A DNA stretch of 31,181 nucleotides from CAYNYF01 sp964401385 (GCA_964401385.1 CAYNYF010000050.1:1-31181), one strand, 5' to 3'. Shown: positions 24,111-31,181, counted from the first letter of the stretch. Notes: generated by a model from the sequence alone, not told the origin. Translations and numbers: made by a program.

Positions 24111-25364
24111 TCACTTCTGGTCCAGCACCTCAATGGCGTGCATGGGCTTGCCTTCGAGGTATTCCAGCGAGGCCCCGCCTCCGGTCGAGATGTGTGTCAT
24201 TTTCTTGGCCAGACCCATCTGCTCGACCGCGGCGGCCGAGTCGCCCCCGCCGATGACGCTGACCGCGCCAGCCGCGGTGGCCTTGGCGACGGCCTCGGCG
24301 ATGGCTTTGGTCCCGGCCGCGTACGCATCCTTCTCGAACACGCCCATCGGCCCGTTCCACACGATGGTCTTGGCCGCGGCGATCGCCTTGGTGAAGTCCG
24401 CCCGCGTCAGCGGCCCGATGTCCATGCCCAGGAGCCTGTCCGGAATGTTCGCGTCGACGATGGGCACCGGCTTGCCGGAATCGAAATCGTCGGTGACCAC
24501 GTGATCGCAAGGCAGCAGAATCTTGCCGCCGGCCTTGGCCAGAAGCGGCTTCATCGCCTCGAGCTGGTCTTCCTCCACCAGGCTCTTGCCGACGGAGACG
24601 CCCCCTGCCTTCAGCAGCGTGTAGGCCATCGCCCCGCCGATGAGGAGGCGGTCGACCTTCTCCAGCAGCGAGCCGATCAGCTTGATCTTGTCGGAGACCT
24701 TCGCCCCGCCGAGGATCGCCACGAACGGGCGAGCGGGCCTGGCGACCGCCTCGGAGAGGTACTTGATCTCCTTTTCGACCAGCAGGCCCGCCACGGCCGG
24801 TCCGCCCTTGGCCCGGATGGCCTTGGCCACGCCGTACATGCTGGCGTGCCGGCGGTGGCAGGTGCCGAAGGCGTCGTTGACGTACACCTCCGCCAGGCAG
24901 GCAAGGGCGTCGACGAACTCCTGATGGGTCTTGGCCTGCTCGGGCGTGAGCTTGCCGTCGGGGCTCTTCCCGGCCTTGTCGGGCATGGTCTCGCCCGGGT
25001 GGAATCGCAGGTTCTCCAGCAGCAGCACGTCGCCGGCGGCCATGCCGGCCGCGAGCTTTTCCGTCTCCGGGCCGACGACTTCGGGCGGGCCGAGAGAGAC
25101 CGGCTTACCCAGAAGCTCCCCCAGCCTCTCGGCCGCGGGCTTGAGGGAGAGTTCGGCCTCGAAGCCCTTGCCCTTCGGCCGGCCGAGGTGGCTGGCGAGG
25201 ATGAGCTTCGCCCCGGCGTCGAGCAGCTTCCGGATCGTCGGCAGGGCCTGAACGATCCGCCGATCGTTGCTCACCTTGCCGCCTTCGATGGGCACGTTGA
25301 AGTCCACCCGCATGAAGACCGTCTTGCCGGCCACGTCAATGTCCGCAATCGTTTTGGTCGCCAT
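24111..25364 (-). CDS. pgk: Phosphoglycerate kinase
   Basis: Glycolytic enzyme making ATP from 1,3-bisphosphoglycerate; 417 residues, longer than E. coli (387). ATG at 25364 follows AAGGA by 8 nt. Motifs include VFMRVDFNVPIEGGKVSNDRRI (substrate site, D21 and N23), ASHLGRPKGKG, the hinge segment FVAILGGAKVSDKIKLIGSLLEKVD, and the C-terminal nucleotide part VIGGGDSAAAVEQMGLAKKMTHISTGGGASLEYLEGK. Both domains are complete. It lies downstream of gap by 169 bp, a gap that holds two hairpins; the unit ends before the PQQ gene. Confidence 0.97.
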   Translation of the reverse strand: MATKTIADIDVAGKTVFMRVDFNVPIEGGKVSNDRRIVQALPTIRKLLDAGAKLILASHLGRPKGKGFEAELSLKPAAERLGELLGKPVSLGPPEVVGPETEKLAAGMAAGDVLLLENLRFHPGETMPDKAGKSPDGKLTPEQAKTHQEFVDALACLAEVYVNDAFGTCHRRHASMYGVAKAIRAKGGPAVAGLLVEKEIKYLSEAVARPARPFVAILGGAKVSDKIKLIGSLLEKVDRLLIGGAMAYTLLKAGGVSVGKSLVEEDQLEAMKPLLAKAGGKILLPCDHVVTDDFDSGKPVPIVDANIPDRLLGMDIGPLTRADFTKAIAAAKTIVWNGPMGVFEKDAYAAGTKAIAEAVAKATAAGAVSVIGGGDSAAAVEQMGLAKKMTHISTGGGASLEYLEGKPMHAIEVLDQK

Positions 25365-25451
25365 CGTCTCCGTCCTTCAGAGCTGCGTGGTGGGTTGCTG
25401 CTTCGGCCCCGCCGACGCCGGCCAGCATTCCCATCCGTCATCTCCGGCCGG

Positions 25452-25465
25452 CGAAGCTGTCTTCG
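25452..25465 (-). other. Second small hairpin in gap-pgk spacer
   Basis: CGAAG/CTTCG arms of 5 bp with a 4-nt loop follow immediately after the 13-bp stem on the minus strand. Together they make a double-hairpin element before pgk; no T-tract is present. Confidence 0.3.
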
Positions 25466-25504
25466 GCAAGATGGGCCCGCCCCTTCCGACGGGGCCCATC
25501 TTGC
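25466..25504 (-). other. Perfect 13-bp inverted repeat between gap and pgk
   Basis: Arms GCAAGATGGGCCC (25466-25478) and GGGCCCATCTTGC (25492-25504) pair without mismatch around a 13-nt loop, 30 bp after the gap stop. No U-run follows, so it is more like an RNA-stability or processing stem, or a leaky terminator that sets different levels of gap and pgk, than a strict terminator. Confidence 0.5.
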
Positions 25505-25533
25505 TGAAATTGTCGTCCGTTTTCGAAGCCGGC

Positions 25534-26550
25534 CTACAGCGCGGCCATCCTCTCGATCAGATCGGCGCTCCGGCAGGAGTAGCCCCACTCGTTGTCGTAC
25601 CACATGGTGACCTTGACCAGGTCGCCCTCCATCACCAGCGTGTTGTTGGAGTCGAAGATGGAGCTGTGGGGGTTGTGGAGTATGTCGCTGGAGACGAGGG
25701 GATCGGTGACGTACTCGATGATCCCCTTCATCGGCCCCTCGGCGGCGGTGCGGATGGCCTCGTTGACCGCCTCGATGCTGGTCTTCTTGTTGACCACGAC
25801 CGTCAGGTCCGTGATGGACCCGCAGGGCACGGGCACGCGCAGGGCAAAGCCGTCCAGTTTGCCGTTCAGCTCCGGCAGCACCTTGCCGACGGCCACGGCC
25901 GCCCCGGTGGTGGTCGGGATGATGTTGACGGCCGCCGCCCGGGCACGCGTCTTGGTCTTATGGACCAGGTCCAGGAGCCGCTGATCCGTGGTGTAACCGT
26001 GGCAGGTCGTCATCAGCCCCTTGACGATCCCGAACTTCTCGTGCAGCACCTTCACCACCGGCGCCAGCGAGTTGGTCGTGCAGGAGGCGTTGGAGACGCA
26101 CTTGACTTCGCCGGTGAGCTTGTCGTCGTTGACGCCCAGCACCACCGTCACCGCGTCGCCCTTGGTCGGGGCGGAGATCATCACCTTCTTGGCGCCGGCG
26201 TCCAGGTGGCTGTCGTAGCCGGGCTTGTCGCCCTTCTTGTTGTCGCGGAAGACGCCCGTCGACTCCAGGCACACCTGCACGCCCTTCTTGGCCCACGGCA
26301 GCTTGGCCGGGTCCCGCTGCGAGAGGACCTCGATCTCCTTGCCGTTGACCACCAGAGCGTTCTGCTTGGCCACCACCTTGCCGGGGAAGCGGCCCTGGGT
26401 GGAGTCGTACCGCAGCAGATACGCCAGCATGTCGGCGTCGGACAAGTCGTTGACCGCCACCACGTCAAAACGGTCGGGCTTTTCGGCCATCGCCCGAAAG
26501 GCCAGTCGGCCGATGCGGCCAAACCCGTTGATACCAACCTTGATCGCCAT
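25534..26550 (-). CDS. gap: Glyceraldehyde-3-phosphate dehydrogenase, type I
   Basis: Oxidises glyceraldehyde 3-phosphate to 1,3-bisphosphoglycerate with NAD; 338 residues. ATG at 26550 follows AGGAG by 8 nt. The Rossmann start GINGFGRIGR (6-15) is intact, N34/D35 (VAVNDLSD) fit NAD preference, and the catalytic pair is C157 in SNASCTTNSLAP and H184 in MTTCHGYTTDQ. The substrate loop RAAAVNIIPTTTGAAVAVGKVLP and the C-terminal YDNEWGYSCRSADLI complete the family picture. It is the first gene of the gap-pgk unit, with a good promoter 90-120 bp upstream (26637-26665). Confidence 0.97.
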   Translation of the reverse strand: MAIKVGINGFGRIGRLAFRAMAEKPDRFDVVAVNDLSDADMLAYLLRYDSTQGRFPGKVVAKQNALVVNGKEIEVLSQRDPAKLPWAKKGVQVCLESTGVFRDNKKGDKPGYDSHLDAGAKKVMISAPTKGDAVTVVLGVNDDKLTGEVKCVSNASCTTNSLAPVVKVLHEKFGIVKGLMTTCHGYTTDQRLLDLVHKTKTRARAAAVNIIPTTTGAAVAVGKVLPELNGKLDGFALRVPVPCGSITDLTVVVNKKTSIEAVNEAIRTAAEGPMKGIIEYVTDPLVSSDILHNPHSSIFDSNNTLVMEGDLVKVTMWYDNEWGYSCRSADLIERMAAL

Positions 26551-26636
26551 GTGCTTCTCTCCTTCCGGCCCCGGCGCCGCTGGGGCATTTTGTTGTCTGA
26601 GCTTACGACCCCCCAGATACTCAACCGAAGCGAAAA

Positions 26637-26665
26637 AGGGTATCCCTCCGCGCGGGCGATGTCAA
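26637..26665 (-). promoter_or_regulatory. Sigma-70-type promoter of gap-pgk
   Basis: Minus-strand TTGACA (26665-26660), exact 17-bp spacer, TACCCT (26642-26637). The -35 is perfect, the -10 has three to four matches. Leader to the gap ATG would be about 80 nt. Confidence 0.7.
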
Positions 26666-26677
26666 GGCCAAAGGCTG

Positions 26678-26709
26678 GCACGCTCAAGCGACCGTGTGCT
26701 TGAGCGTGC
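26678..26709. repeat. Perfect 12-bp inverted repeat upstream of the gap promoter
   Basis: GCACGCTCAAGC (26678-26689) and GCTTGAGCGTGC (26698-26709) are exact complements around an 8-nt loop. It ends 12 bp upstream of the gap -35. It could be the end of the lipoprotein transcript (without U-run), an operator, or a repeat unit. Confidence 0.6.
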
Positions 26710-26821
26710 GGGGAGTCAACCGCGCGGGGGCGAAGGAAGAACCATCCCGCACGCAGCAGAGCTACGTGCCCTACTGGCTCCTGGCTCCCGGCTACGGGCG
26801 ACCTGTGGTGCTGTTCGCGCT

Positions 26822-26879
26822 GTCCGGCCTTCGCAGCCGAAGCGTCGGGGCTTCCGGCTCCGCTGAAGCTAGGCCGGAC
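26822..26879. repeat. Long imperfect stem: GTCCGGCCT ... AGGCCGGAC
   Basis: The 9-bp arms at 26822-26830 and 26871-26879 are exact complements. The 40 bp between them continue the pairing imperfectly (CTTCGC.. with ..GCTGAAG; AGCCGAAGC with GCTTCCGGCT). The whole 58-bp block folds on itself, as REP-like or other dispersed intergenic repeats do. Confidence 0.5.
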
Positions 26880-26950
26880 AAGTCGGCGGAGTAGGCTTCG
26901 CGGCCTGACAGAAAACGCGGGTCGCTGCGCGACCGAGCCTGCGACTTTGT

Positions 26951-26970
26951 CTTTGTCACCCTTTGTCACC
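26951..26970. repeat. Exact tandem 10-bp duplication over the lipoprotein stop codon
   Basis: CTTTGTCACC occurs twice in direct tandem (26951-26960 and 26961-26970). On the minus strand the duplication shifts frame inside the last codons of the lipoprotein gene and supplies its TGA. Confidence 0.7.
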
Positions 26971-28071
26971 CTGGGTCCGCCGCGTGCCCGGCTTGCGGCG
27001 CCAGGAGATTACCTCGGCCCCGAGAAGGGCGTGCTTCAAATCGGCAAGGCGTATGATGCAGGTGTACTGATGCACCCCCTTTGTGCCCTCCCCACCGGGA
27101 TAGATCATGCCAGCAAGGGAGATGTGATCCTTGTCGGGCGACAGCAAGGGAGCGCGCAGCTCGGCCGGCCCAGTGATCCGCACTACCGCCTGCTCTGCCA
27201 TCGTCTGCGTATTACGCCGAACGACCAGCCAAGACGGCGGATGGATCGGGCCTTTACGCTTCAGGACCAACAACTCCCGGTCCTTTGTGAACCCGATCGG
27301 AAGAAAGCCCGGGCCCAGGTCCTGCGTGCCAGCCTCCGCGATGTCAACGCTGACGATCCGCCCCGAACCCGTCGCCACAAGCACCTCCCTGTCGTCCGGA
27401 GACCAGGGGAGGGACTGAACCCACTGATAGGGATTCAGCAGCTCCGAAGGTCCGTTGATATGCCCCTTCCAGATTGCCTTGGCTTTGCCGTCGGGCAGGT
27501 CGCAGACCATTAGGGTATGATTCCGCCAGTCGCACCATCGATTGCTTTCCGACACCATGAAAGCGACGCGCCGGCCTGAGCTTGACAGAGAGAGGCTGTG
27601 GATGTGCCGGATATCGCCCCCGCGTTTGGGCCTGGGAACTGAAAACACCGTTCTCGGTGGGGCACCACCGGCCGGAACCAGCTTGATGAATTCTCCGGCT
27701 GCGTTCTCCTCGACGACGAGTAGCGTCTTCGGTGCCTTGACGGCGCATTTCAGGCTCCAGCTGCCTTCCGGGAGCTTGAACAGGTCGGTCCGAGCAAGCC
27801 CCTCGGTCTCGGCGTTCACCAGAACCGCGCGCCCACGATATACCTCTAGCAATTCGGAACTCTTCAGGACACGGGCGAAATCCTTTTCTCGCACGAGTGG
27901 CCCCGTCGCCAGACTGTCAGATGACTTCCAGGGGACCAGAGGCAACAGGTCGATTGTCGGCGCGTCCGTCTCGTCCTCAGCGATGCGGCAACCGACGACG
28001 GCGATCCCGACGAGCGCCACACACACCAGACACACTCCCCAGTCACGGTGGCAGGTACGATGGTCTTTCAT
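26956..28071 (-). CDS. Predicted lipoprotein with beta-propeller repeats, unknown function
   Basis: 371 residues from ATG at 28071, with GAGGG 5 nt upstream. The N-terminus is basic, then hydrophobic (GVCLVCVALVGIAVVGC) with a lipobox ending in C28, so an envelope lipoprotein is likely. The rest is rich in WD40/TolB-like blade signatures: SLSLSSSGRRVAFMVSESNRWCDWRNHTLMVCDL, LPWSPDDREVLVATGSGRIVSVDI, LGPGFLPIGFTKDRELLVLKRKG and APLLSPDKDHISLAGMIYPGG. I do not recognise a specific family. The final residues (TQGDKG) come from a tandem 10-bp repeat, so the natural C-terminus may have been altered. It stands alone, 264 bp after the GH116 gene on the same strand. Confidence 0.75.
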   Translation of the reverse strand: MKDHRTCHRDWGVCLVCVALVGIAVVGCRIAEDETDAPTIDLLPLVPWKSSDSLATGPLVREKDFARVLKSSELLEVYRGRAVLVNAETEGLARTDLFKLPEGSWSLKCAVKAPKTLLVVEENAAGEFIKLVPAGGAPPRTVFSVPRPKRGGDIRHIHSLSLSSSGRRVAFMVSESNRWCDWRNHTLMVCDLPDGKAKAIWKGHINGPSELLNPYQWVQSLPWSPDDREVLVATGSGRIVSVDIAEAGTQDLGPGFLPIGFTKDRELLVLKRKGPIHPPSWLVVRRNTQTMAEQAVVRITGPAELRAPLLSPDKDHISLAGMIYPGGEGTKGVHQYTCIIRLADLKHALLGAEVISWRRKPGTRRTQGDKG

Positions 28072-28335
28072 GTCGGCCCTCGATCAAAGACCTGGCTAAT
28101 ATACCGGGCAAACCGGGACGCTCTATGTCTTGGCGGCATTTTCCTTCTGTTTCCCGGATCGGGCGACGGGCCGCGGGTCGGGCAGCCGCCTGCGTCGGTG
28201 GTTCATGGCGCTTCCCCGGGCTTTCCCGGGCTGCATCGTACCGGGCGGGGGACTGTCGGGCAAACGCAATGTCAGGCAGATATGAGCGGGCTGGCGCTCA
28301 GGGGCGCTGGCCTTCGGCGGGGCAGTAGCCCCGCC
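28072..28335 (-). other. GH116-lipoprotein gap with a possible -10 box
   Basis: The 264-bp gap holds the stop-adjacent hairpin of GH116 (28316-28335) and a minus-strand TATATT (28103-28098) about 27 bp before the lipoprotein ATG, without a clear -35. A CCCGGGCTTTCCCGGG short dyad lies near 28218-28233. No gene was recognised. Confidence 0.35.
28316..28335 (-). terminator. Hairpin abutting the GH116 stop codon
   Basis: GGCGGGGC (28316-28323) and GCCCCGCC (28328-28335) form a perfect 8-bp stem with a 4-nt loop, starting at the base after the TAG stop. It is very stable but has no T-run, so termination may need Rho or it may only protect the 3' end. Confidence 0.4.
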
Positions 28336-30984
28336 CTACCGTCGCGTCAGGCGGCAGGTGAGGACGTCGCCGGCGGCAAGGGCGATGCGGCGGGCGAATC
28401 GTACAGCCAGGCCGTCGGGCTGCGGCTCGACCTCGGCCGGGAGCGGCCTGCCGTTGAGCCGGCAGGCGAGATGGACGCGGCCCCTGCCGGCCCGGCCGGG
28501 GGCGGAAAGCTCCAGTGCCGCCAGGCGGATGCGCCCCTCGATGCAGGCAAGCTCCGCGGCCAGCGTGGTCTTCCGCCGGCGCTGACTGTACGTGCCGTAG
28601 CCCTCGGCCGCGGTGACGAGGCATCGGAAGTCATCCGCCCGCCAGAGAGGGCGGACGGTGAGGGTTTTGCTGCGGCCGTCGTAGCGCTGCCCGGAGATGG
28701 CCAGCAGCAGCGACCAGCTCGACATCGCCCGGGCGTAATGGTCGCCGCACTCGAACTCATTCCACGGGTTACGGCGGAGGCCGTCGTGGCGGGCACGGGC
28801 GGCGCGGACGATCGCCAGCCCCTCGTCGAGGAAGCCCTCGTAAATCAGATGCGCCGCCACCTGATACTCGATGCCCGTCCACACCTCGTCGCTGTAGGGG
28901 AAGGGAAATCGCTCGCGCCCGCCCTTCGGCCAGGTGCACAGCACCAGCCCGGCCTCATCGCCCAGGGCGTAGACCCGCTGGCAGGACTCATGCTCCGAAA
29001 GCTCCGGCTTGAAGTTGTTCCGGAAGACCGACGCCAGTGCCCGTCGGACGTGCCCTTCCGGCAGGACGCTGCCCAGCCCGGCCACGCGGGCCGCCCACTG
29101 ACCCAGCAGTTGATCGCTCAAGCATCCCATACCGTATTGATATTTCAGCGACTCCCGCCGGGCGTGCGGGCCGGGCACCACCTTCTGCACGTAGTATTCG
29201 CCGTTGAAGAGCATCTTGTCGTACTTCGCCCGGCCGGAGGCGTAGACCTCGCGGAACTCCTCGGCCGCCGCGTGATCGCCCAAGGCCTCGGCCATCTCGA
29301 CGCCCGCCTTCAGCGCCGCCAGATACAGCGACCCGCACATCGTGTTGGGACCGTGGAACTCGATGTCATAGGTGTTGTGCTGAACGCCCTCCATGACGCC
29401 GTCCTTGTCGGCGTCCCACTGGGCGGGCCCCTTCCAAGCGAACTGGATCGACCGCCTCACGGCCGGCCAGAGCCCCCGCAGCCAGCGCGTATCGCCGCTG
29501 AGCCGCCACTCGCGGTAGGCCTTCACCACCGTGCCGCACTGCCCGTCGGCGGCCGGCAGGTCCGTCCGCCACAGCGGCAGGCCCGCCCCCAGCGGCAGCG
29601 TCGTGCGGAAGGCCATCGCCCCGTCGTCGGCGAGGTTGTCCTCGTAGTCGGTCCGGCGCATGCTCCGCTCCAGCGCCGGGTACAGGTGGGCCAGCGACTG
29701 CTCGTAGTTCCACACGTGGGTGCAGTTCATGGGGCAGGAGCCGCTGGTGGCGTTGCAGCCCTCGAAGGCGAAGATCCGCCCCTTGCGCTCCTCCGGCGGT
29801 GAGTCCAGCCACATGGTGGTGTTGGTGCGGATGGTGGACATCTGCGAGCTGACGGCGTCCAGCACGTCGCCGGGCAGGGTCGACTCGAACAGCGCCCGCT
29901 CGAAGGCCATGGTCCGCCTTCGCAGGGACGGGAGATTGCGGGCGACGTAGCGGGCGGCCGGCCAGGCGTCGGGAAACTTTCGGGCGTAGTGATTGGCCAC
30001 CGGCTGCGGCTGGCAGCCCTCCGGCAGGCGCCACGCCGCCAGCCGCTCCGGAAAGCTCCAGGCGATCAGGAAGCACAGCTCCGTTTCGGCGCCGGCGGCC
30101 AGGCGGAAGCGGGCCCCCAGCACCCCCACCGGAACGTGCCTGGGCGGCGGTCTGTGGCCGGCGGGGGTAGCATCCAGCAGGCCGTCGGCGGAGAAATCGT
30201 CCCACAGCCTTTGCCCCTCGTCGAACCAGCCGAACTGGCCGAGATCGGCCAGGGCGGTGGTCCTCCCGGCCGTGGTGGCCAGGGCCATGCTGCCGTAGCC
30301 GGGGTGGTCCTTCGGCGATGCCCTGGAGGTCATGTAGACGCCGGTGAGCTTGCCGGCCCGGTGGAGGGTGTTGACGTTGCGCCGGGGCCCCTCGGCGGCC
30401 GAGAGCCCCACCACGTTGGCCATGCTGATGGCGACCGTCCCCACCGCCGGCTTGCGGGTGCGATTCCGCAGCCGGTAGATCAGCACGGCCGCCGGTATCG
30501 CCGAGTCGTCCGCGTCGAACGGGATCATCGGGTTGAAGGCCGTCAGCGAGACTTCCAGCGGCAGCCGACTCTCGCGGAAGATGATCCGCGCGACCGGGTA
30601 GGTGCCCACGAACAGCGCCTCTTGCAGTCGCGGCAGCCCGGGCAGCTCCGCCGGCGGCAGGCCGTGGGTGGCGTCGTACGGCGGCAGCAGGCGCCGCTCG
30701 AGCACGCCGGCCCATTTTTTCCCGCCCCAGCGGACGAACAGGAAGGGCATGGTGTGCGGCGGGCGATAGCCGCGGTTGGGATTGTTGAATATCTCCCAGT
30801 CGCGCAGCTCGCCGCGCCCGCCCAGGCCGATGGTGCCGGTGCCGATGCCGCCGAGGGGAAAGGAGATCCCGCCCAGCGACTCGCCGGTGTGGGCGGGCAC
30901 CGCCTCCTCGTACAACTCCGCTCGGCTGTAGGGAATTCGCCCGCGGGCGCCGGCTCGGCCGGGGGTGCGTGCTTTTCGCGTCAT
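28336..30984 (-). CDS. GH116 family glycosidase (GBA2-type beta-glucosidase-like)
   Basis: Large glycoside hydrolase of 882 residues. ATG at 30984 (MTRKARTPGRAGARG) follows AGAGG by 8 nt; the frame is open to 31179 but that part is unrelated. The N-terminal beta-sandwich begins with SLGGISFPLGGIGTGTIGLGGRGELRDWEIFNNPNRGYRP, a GH116 hallmark. The (alpha/alpha)6 barrel follows, with CNATSGSCPMNCTHVWNYEQSLAHLYPALER, and the probable nucleophile E542 in QHNTYDIEFHGPN; further on are SDEVWTGIEYQVAAHLIYEG and NPWNEFECGDHYARAMSSWSLLLAISG. No signal peptide is evident (the N-terminus is basic without a hydrophobic core), so the enzyme may be cytoplasmic. Family members cleave beta-glucosides, beta-xylosides or N-acetylglucosaminides; which one cannot be told here. 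It has its own promoter (31052-31080). Confidence 0.93.
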   Translation of the reverse strand: MTRKARTPGRAGARGRIPYSRAELYEEAVPAHTGESLGGISFPLGGIGTGTIGLGGRGELRDWEIFNNPNRGYRPPHTMPFLFVRWGGKKWAGVLERRLLPPYDATHGLPPAELPGLPRLQEALFVGTYPVARIIFRESRLPLEVSLTAFNPMIPFDADDSAIPAAVLIYRLRNRTRKPAVGTVAISMANVVGLSAAEGPRRNVNTLHRAGKLTGVYMTSRASPKDHPGYGSMALATTAGRTTALADLGQFGWFDEGQRLWDDFSADGLLDATPAGHRPPPRHVPVGVLGARFRLAAGAETELCFLIAWSFPERLAAWRLPEGCQPQPVANHYARKFPDAWPAARYVARNLPSLRRRTMAFERALFESTLPGDVLDAVSSQMSTIRTNTTMWLDSPPEERKGRIFAFEGCNATSGSCPMNCTHVWNYEQSLAHLYPALERSMRRTDYEDNLADDGAMAFRTTLPLGAGLPLWRTDLPAADGQCGTVVKAYREWRLSGDTRWLRGLWPAVRRSIQFAWKGPAQWDADKDGVMEGVQHNTYDIEFHGPNTMCGSLYLAALKAGVEMAEALGDHAAAEEFREVYASGRAKYDKMLFNGEYYVQKVVPGPHARRESLKYQYGMGCLSDQLLGQWAARVAGLGSVLPEGHVRRALASVFRNNFKPELSEHESCQRVYALGDEAGLVLCTWPKGGRERFPFPYSDEVWTGIEYQVAAHLIYEGFLDEGLAIVRAARARHDGLRRNPWNEFECGDHYARAMSSWSLLLAISGQRYDGRSKTLTVRPLWRADDFRCLVTAAEGYGTYSQRRRKTTLAAELACIEGRIRLAALELSAPGRAGRGRVHLACRLNGRPLPAEVEPQPDGLAVRFARRIALAAGDVLTCRLTRR

Positions 30985-31051
30985 GGCAAGACCTCTGAAG
31001 AGTTGTGGTTGTCCGCTCCCGGGTGAATCTCGACCGCCAGCAGCGGCGGCC

Positions 31052-31080
31052 ACTGTAGCCGACCCGCCGGCCGGCGGCAA
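31052..31080 (-). promoter_or_regulatory. Promoter of the GH116 gene
   Basis: Minus-strand TTGCCG (31080-31075), 17 bp, TACAGT (31057-31052). Predicted leader of about 60 nt to the ATG at 30984. It is arranged back to back with the tRNA-Ser promoter, 22 bp between the two -35 boxes. Confidence 0.6.
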
Positions 31081-31102
31081 CAAATCCTCTTCGCGCGAGC
31101 GG

Positions 31103-31132
31103 TTGCGTAACGGTGAGGGGTTTGAGTATAGT
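31103..31132 (+). promoter_or_regulatory. Promoter of tRNA-Ser
   Basis: TTGCGT (31103-31108), 18 bp, TATAGT (31127-31132), about 14 bp before the tRNA 5' end. The -10 matches five of six positions. Confidence 0.65.
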
Positions 31133-31146
31133 GTCCTCGCGCCTCC

Positions 31147-31181
31147 GGAGAGGTGCCGGAGCGGCCGATCGGGCGGCACTG
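31147..31181 (+). tRNA. tRNA-Ser, 5' part only (cut by window edge)
   Basis: The last 35 bases begin GGAGAGGTGCCGGAGCGG, the acceptor and D-arm pattern typical of bacterial serine tRNAs, and run to the start of the anticodon stem. The anticodon lies outside the window and cannot be read. It is divergent from the GH116 gene. Confidence 0.85.

Larger units (their letters stand above)
26551..26955. other. Noncoding stretch with nested inverted repeats upstream of gap
   Basis: About 405 bp without a believable gene: frames that cross it (for example 26694-26894 plus, or the minus extension of gap) show only repetitive RGSP-rich translations. It contains the gap promoter, a perfect 12-bp inverted repeat, a 9-bp/9-bp arm pair enclosing 40 bp, a CTGGCTCC tandem near 26777, and a small GGTCGC/GCGACC stem near 26923-26937. 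This density of dyads, and a GTCCGGCCTTCGC-type sequence resembling repeats I recall in planctomycete intergenic DNA, suggests a dispersed repeat cluster. Confidence 0.5.

Noticed and set aside
26822..26879. Integron attC site
   Set aside because: The fold is attC-like in size, but the conserved GTTRRRY / RYYYAAC core boxes are missing and no integron integrase is present.
26181..26969. 262-codon minus frame overlapping gap and the upstream repeat region
   Set aside because: It overlaps gap in another frame; its N-terminal part is the translation of inverted-repeat DNA.
26951..26970. CRISPR-like repeat
   Set aside because: Only two directly adjacent 10-bp copies, without spacers or cas genes.
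28048..29802. 584-codon plus-strand frame opposite GH116 and the lipoprotein start
   Set aside because: Antisense shadow; its sequence is Arg/Gly/His-rich with no recognisable domain while the opposite strand encodes a clear GH116.

Overview
The window is a GC-rich bacterial chromosome segment made almost entirely of housekeeping genes. It most likely comes from a planctomycete, possibly a Phycisphaerae-like lineage. The main evidence is the EF-Tu switch I region: it has the 'DATK..TIA.AHVEYES' form that I recall from planctomycete EF-Tu instead of the near-universal RGITI. A secreted HEAT plus PQQ-propeller protein and a GH116 glycosidase agree with this. No database search was possible, so the assignment is an inference. 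I see no rRNA, phage, insertion sequence, CRISPR array or defence genes.

Region 1 (1-11034, minus strand) is the translation/transcription supercluster. In order of transcription it runs tRNA-Gly(TCC), tRNA-Thr(GGT), tuf, rpmG, tRNA-Trp(CCA), secE, nusG, rplK, rplA, rplJ, rplL, rpoB and the 5' part of rpoC, which leaves the window. A consensus-like promoter with three phased A-tracts precedes tRNA-Thr-tuf. Hairpins lie between rplL and rpoB.

Region 2 (11035-18381, plus strand) starts with a 580-bp gap containing a good sigma-70-type promoter, then a DUF502 membrane protein and the hibernation factor hpf. A second good promoter precedes ptsN-like EIIA, HPr and enzyme I. These form a phosphorelay with no membrane permease in view, so a regulatory PTS is likely. 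A DUF2344 protein and an RNase E/G with a basic C-terminal tail follow.

Region 3 (18456-24014, minus strand) reads, in transcription order, PQQ/HEAT secreted protein, rpe, accD, a TTG-initiated beta-propeller protein and an M24-fold protein that has lost most metal ligands. The last two overlap as TGATG and are the least understood pair here. Region 4 (24111-26550, minus strand) is gap then pgk, with a 13-bp perfect inverted repeat between them and a good promoter in front of gap.

Region 5 (26551-31181) has a 405-bp repeat-like noncoding stretch rich in inverted repeats, a beta-propeller lipoprotein, and a GH116 family glycosidase. The glycosidase is divergent from the start of a tRNA-Ser cut by the window edge, and each has its own recognisable promoter.

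I did not find an obvious new multi-gene system. The best leads are the coupled propeller / M24-fold pair, the unusual EF-Tu switch I, and the structured noncoding stretch in front of gap.
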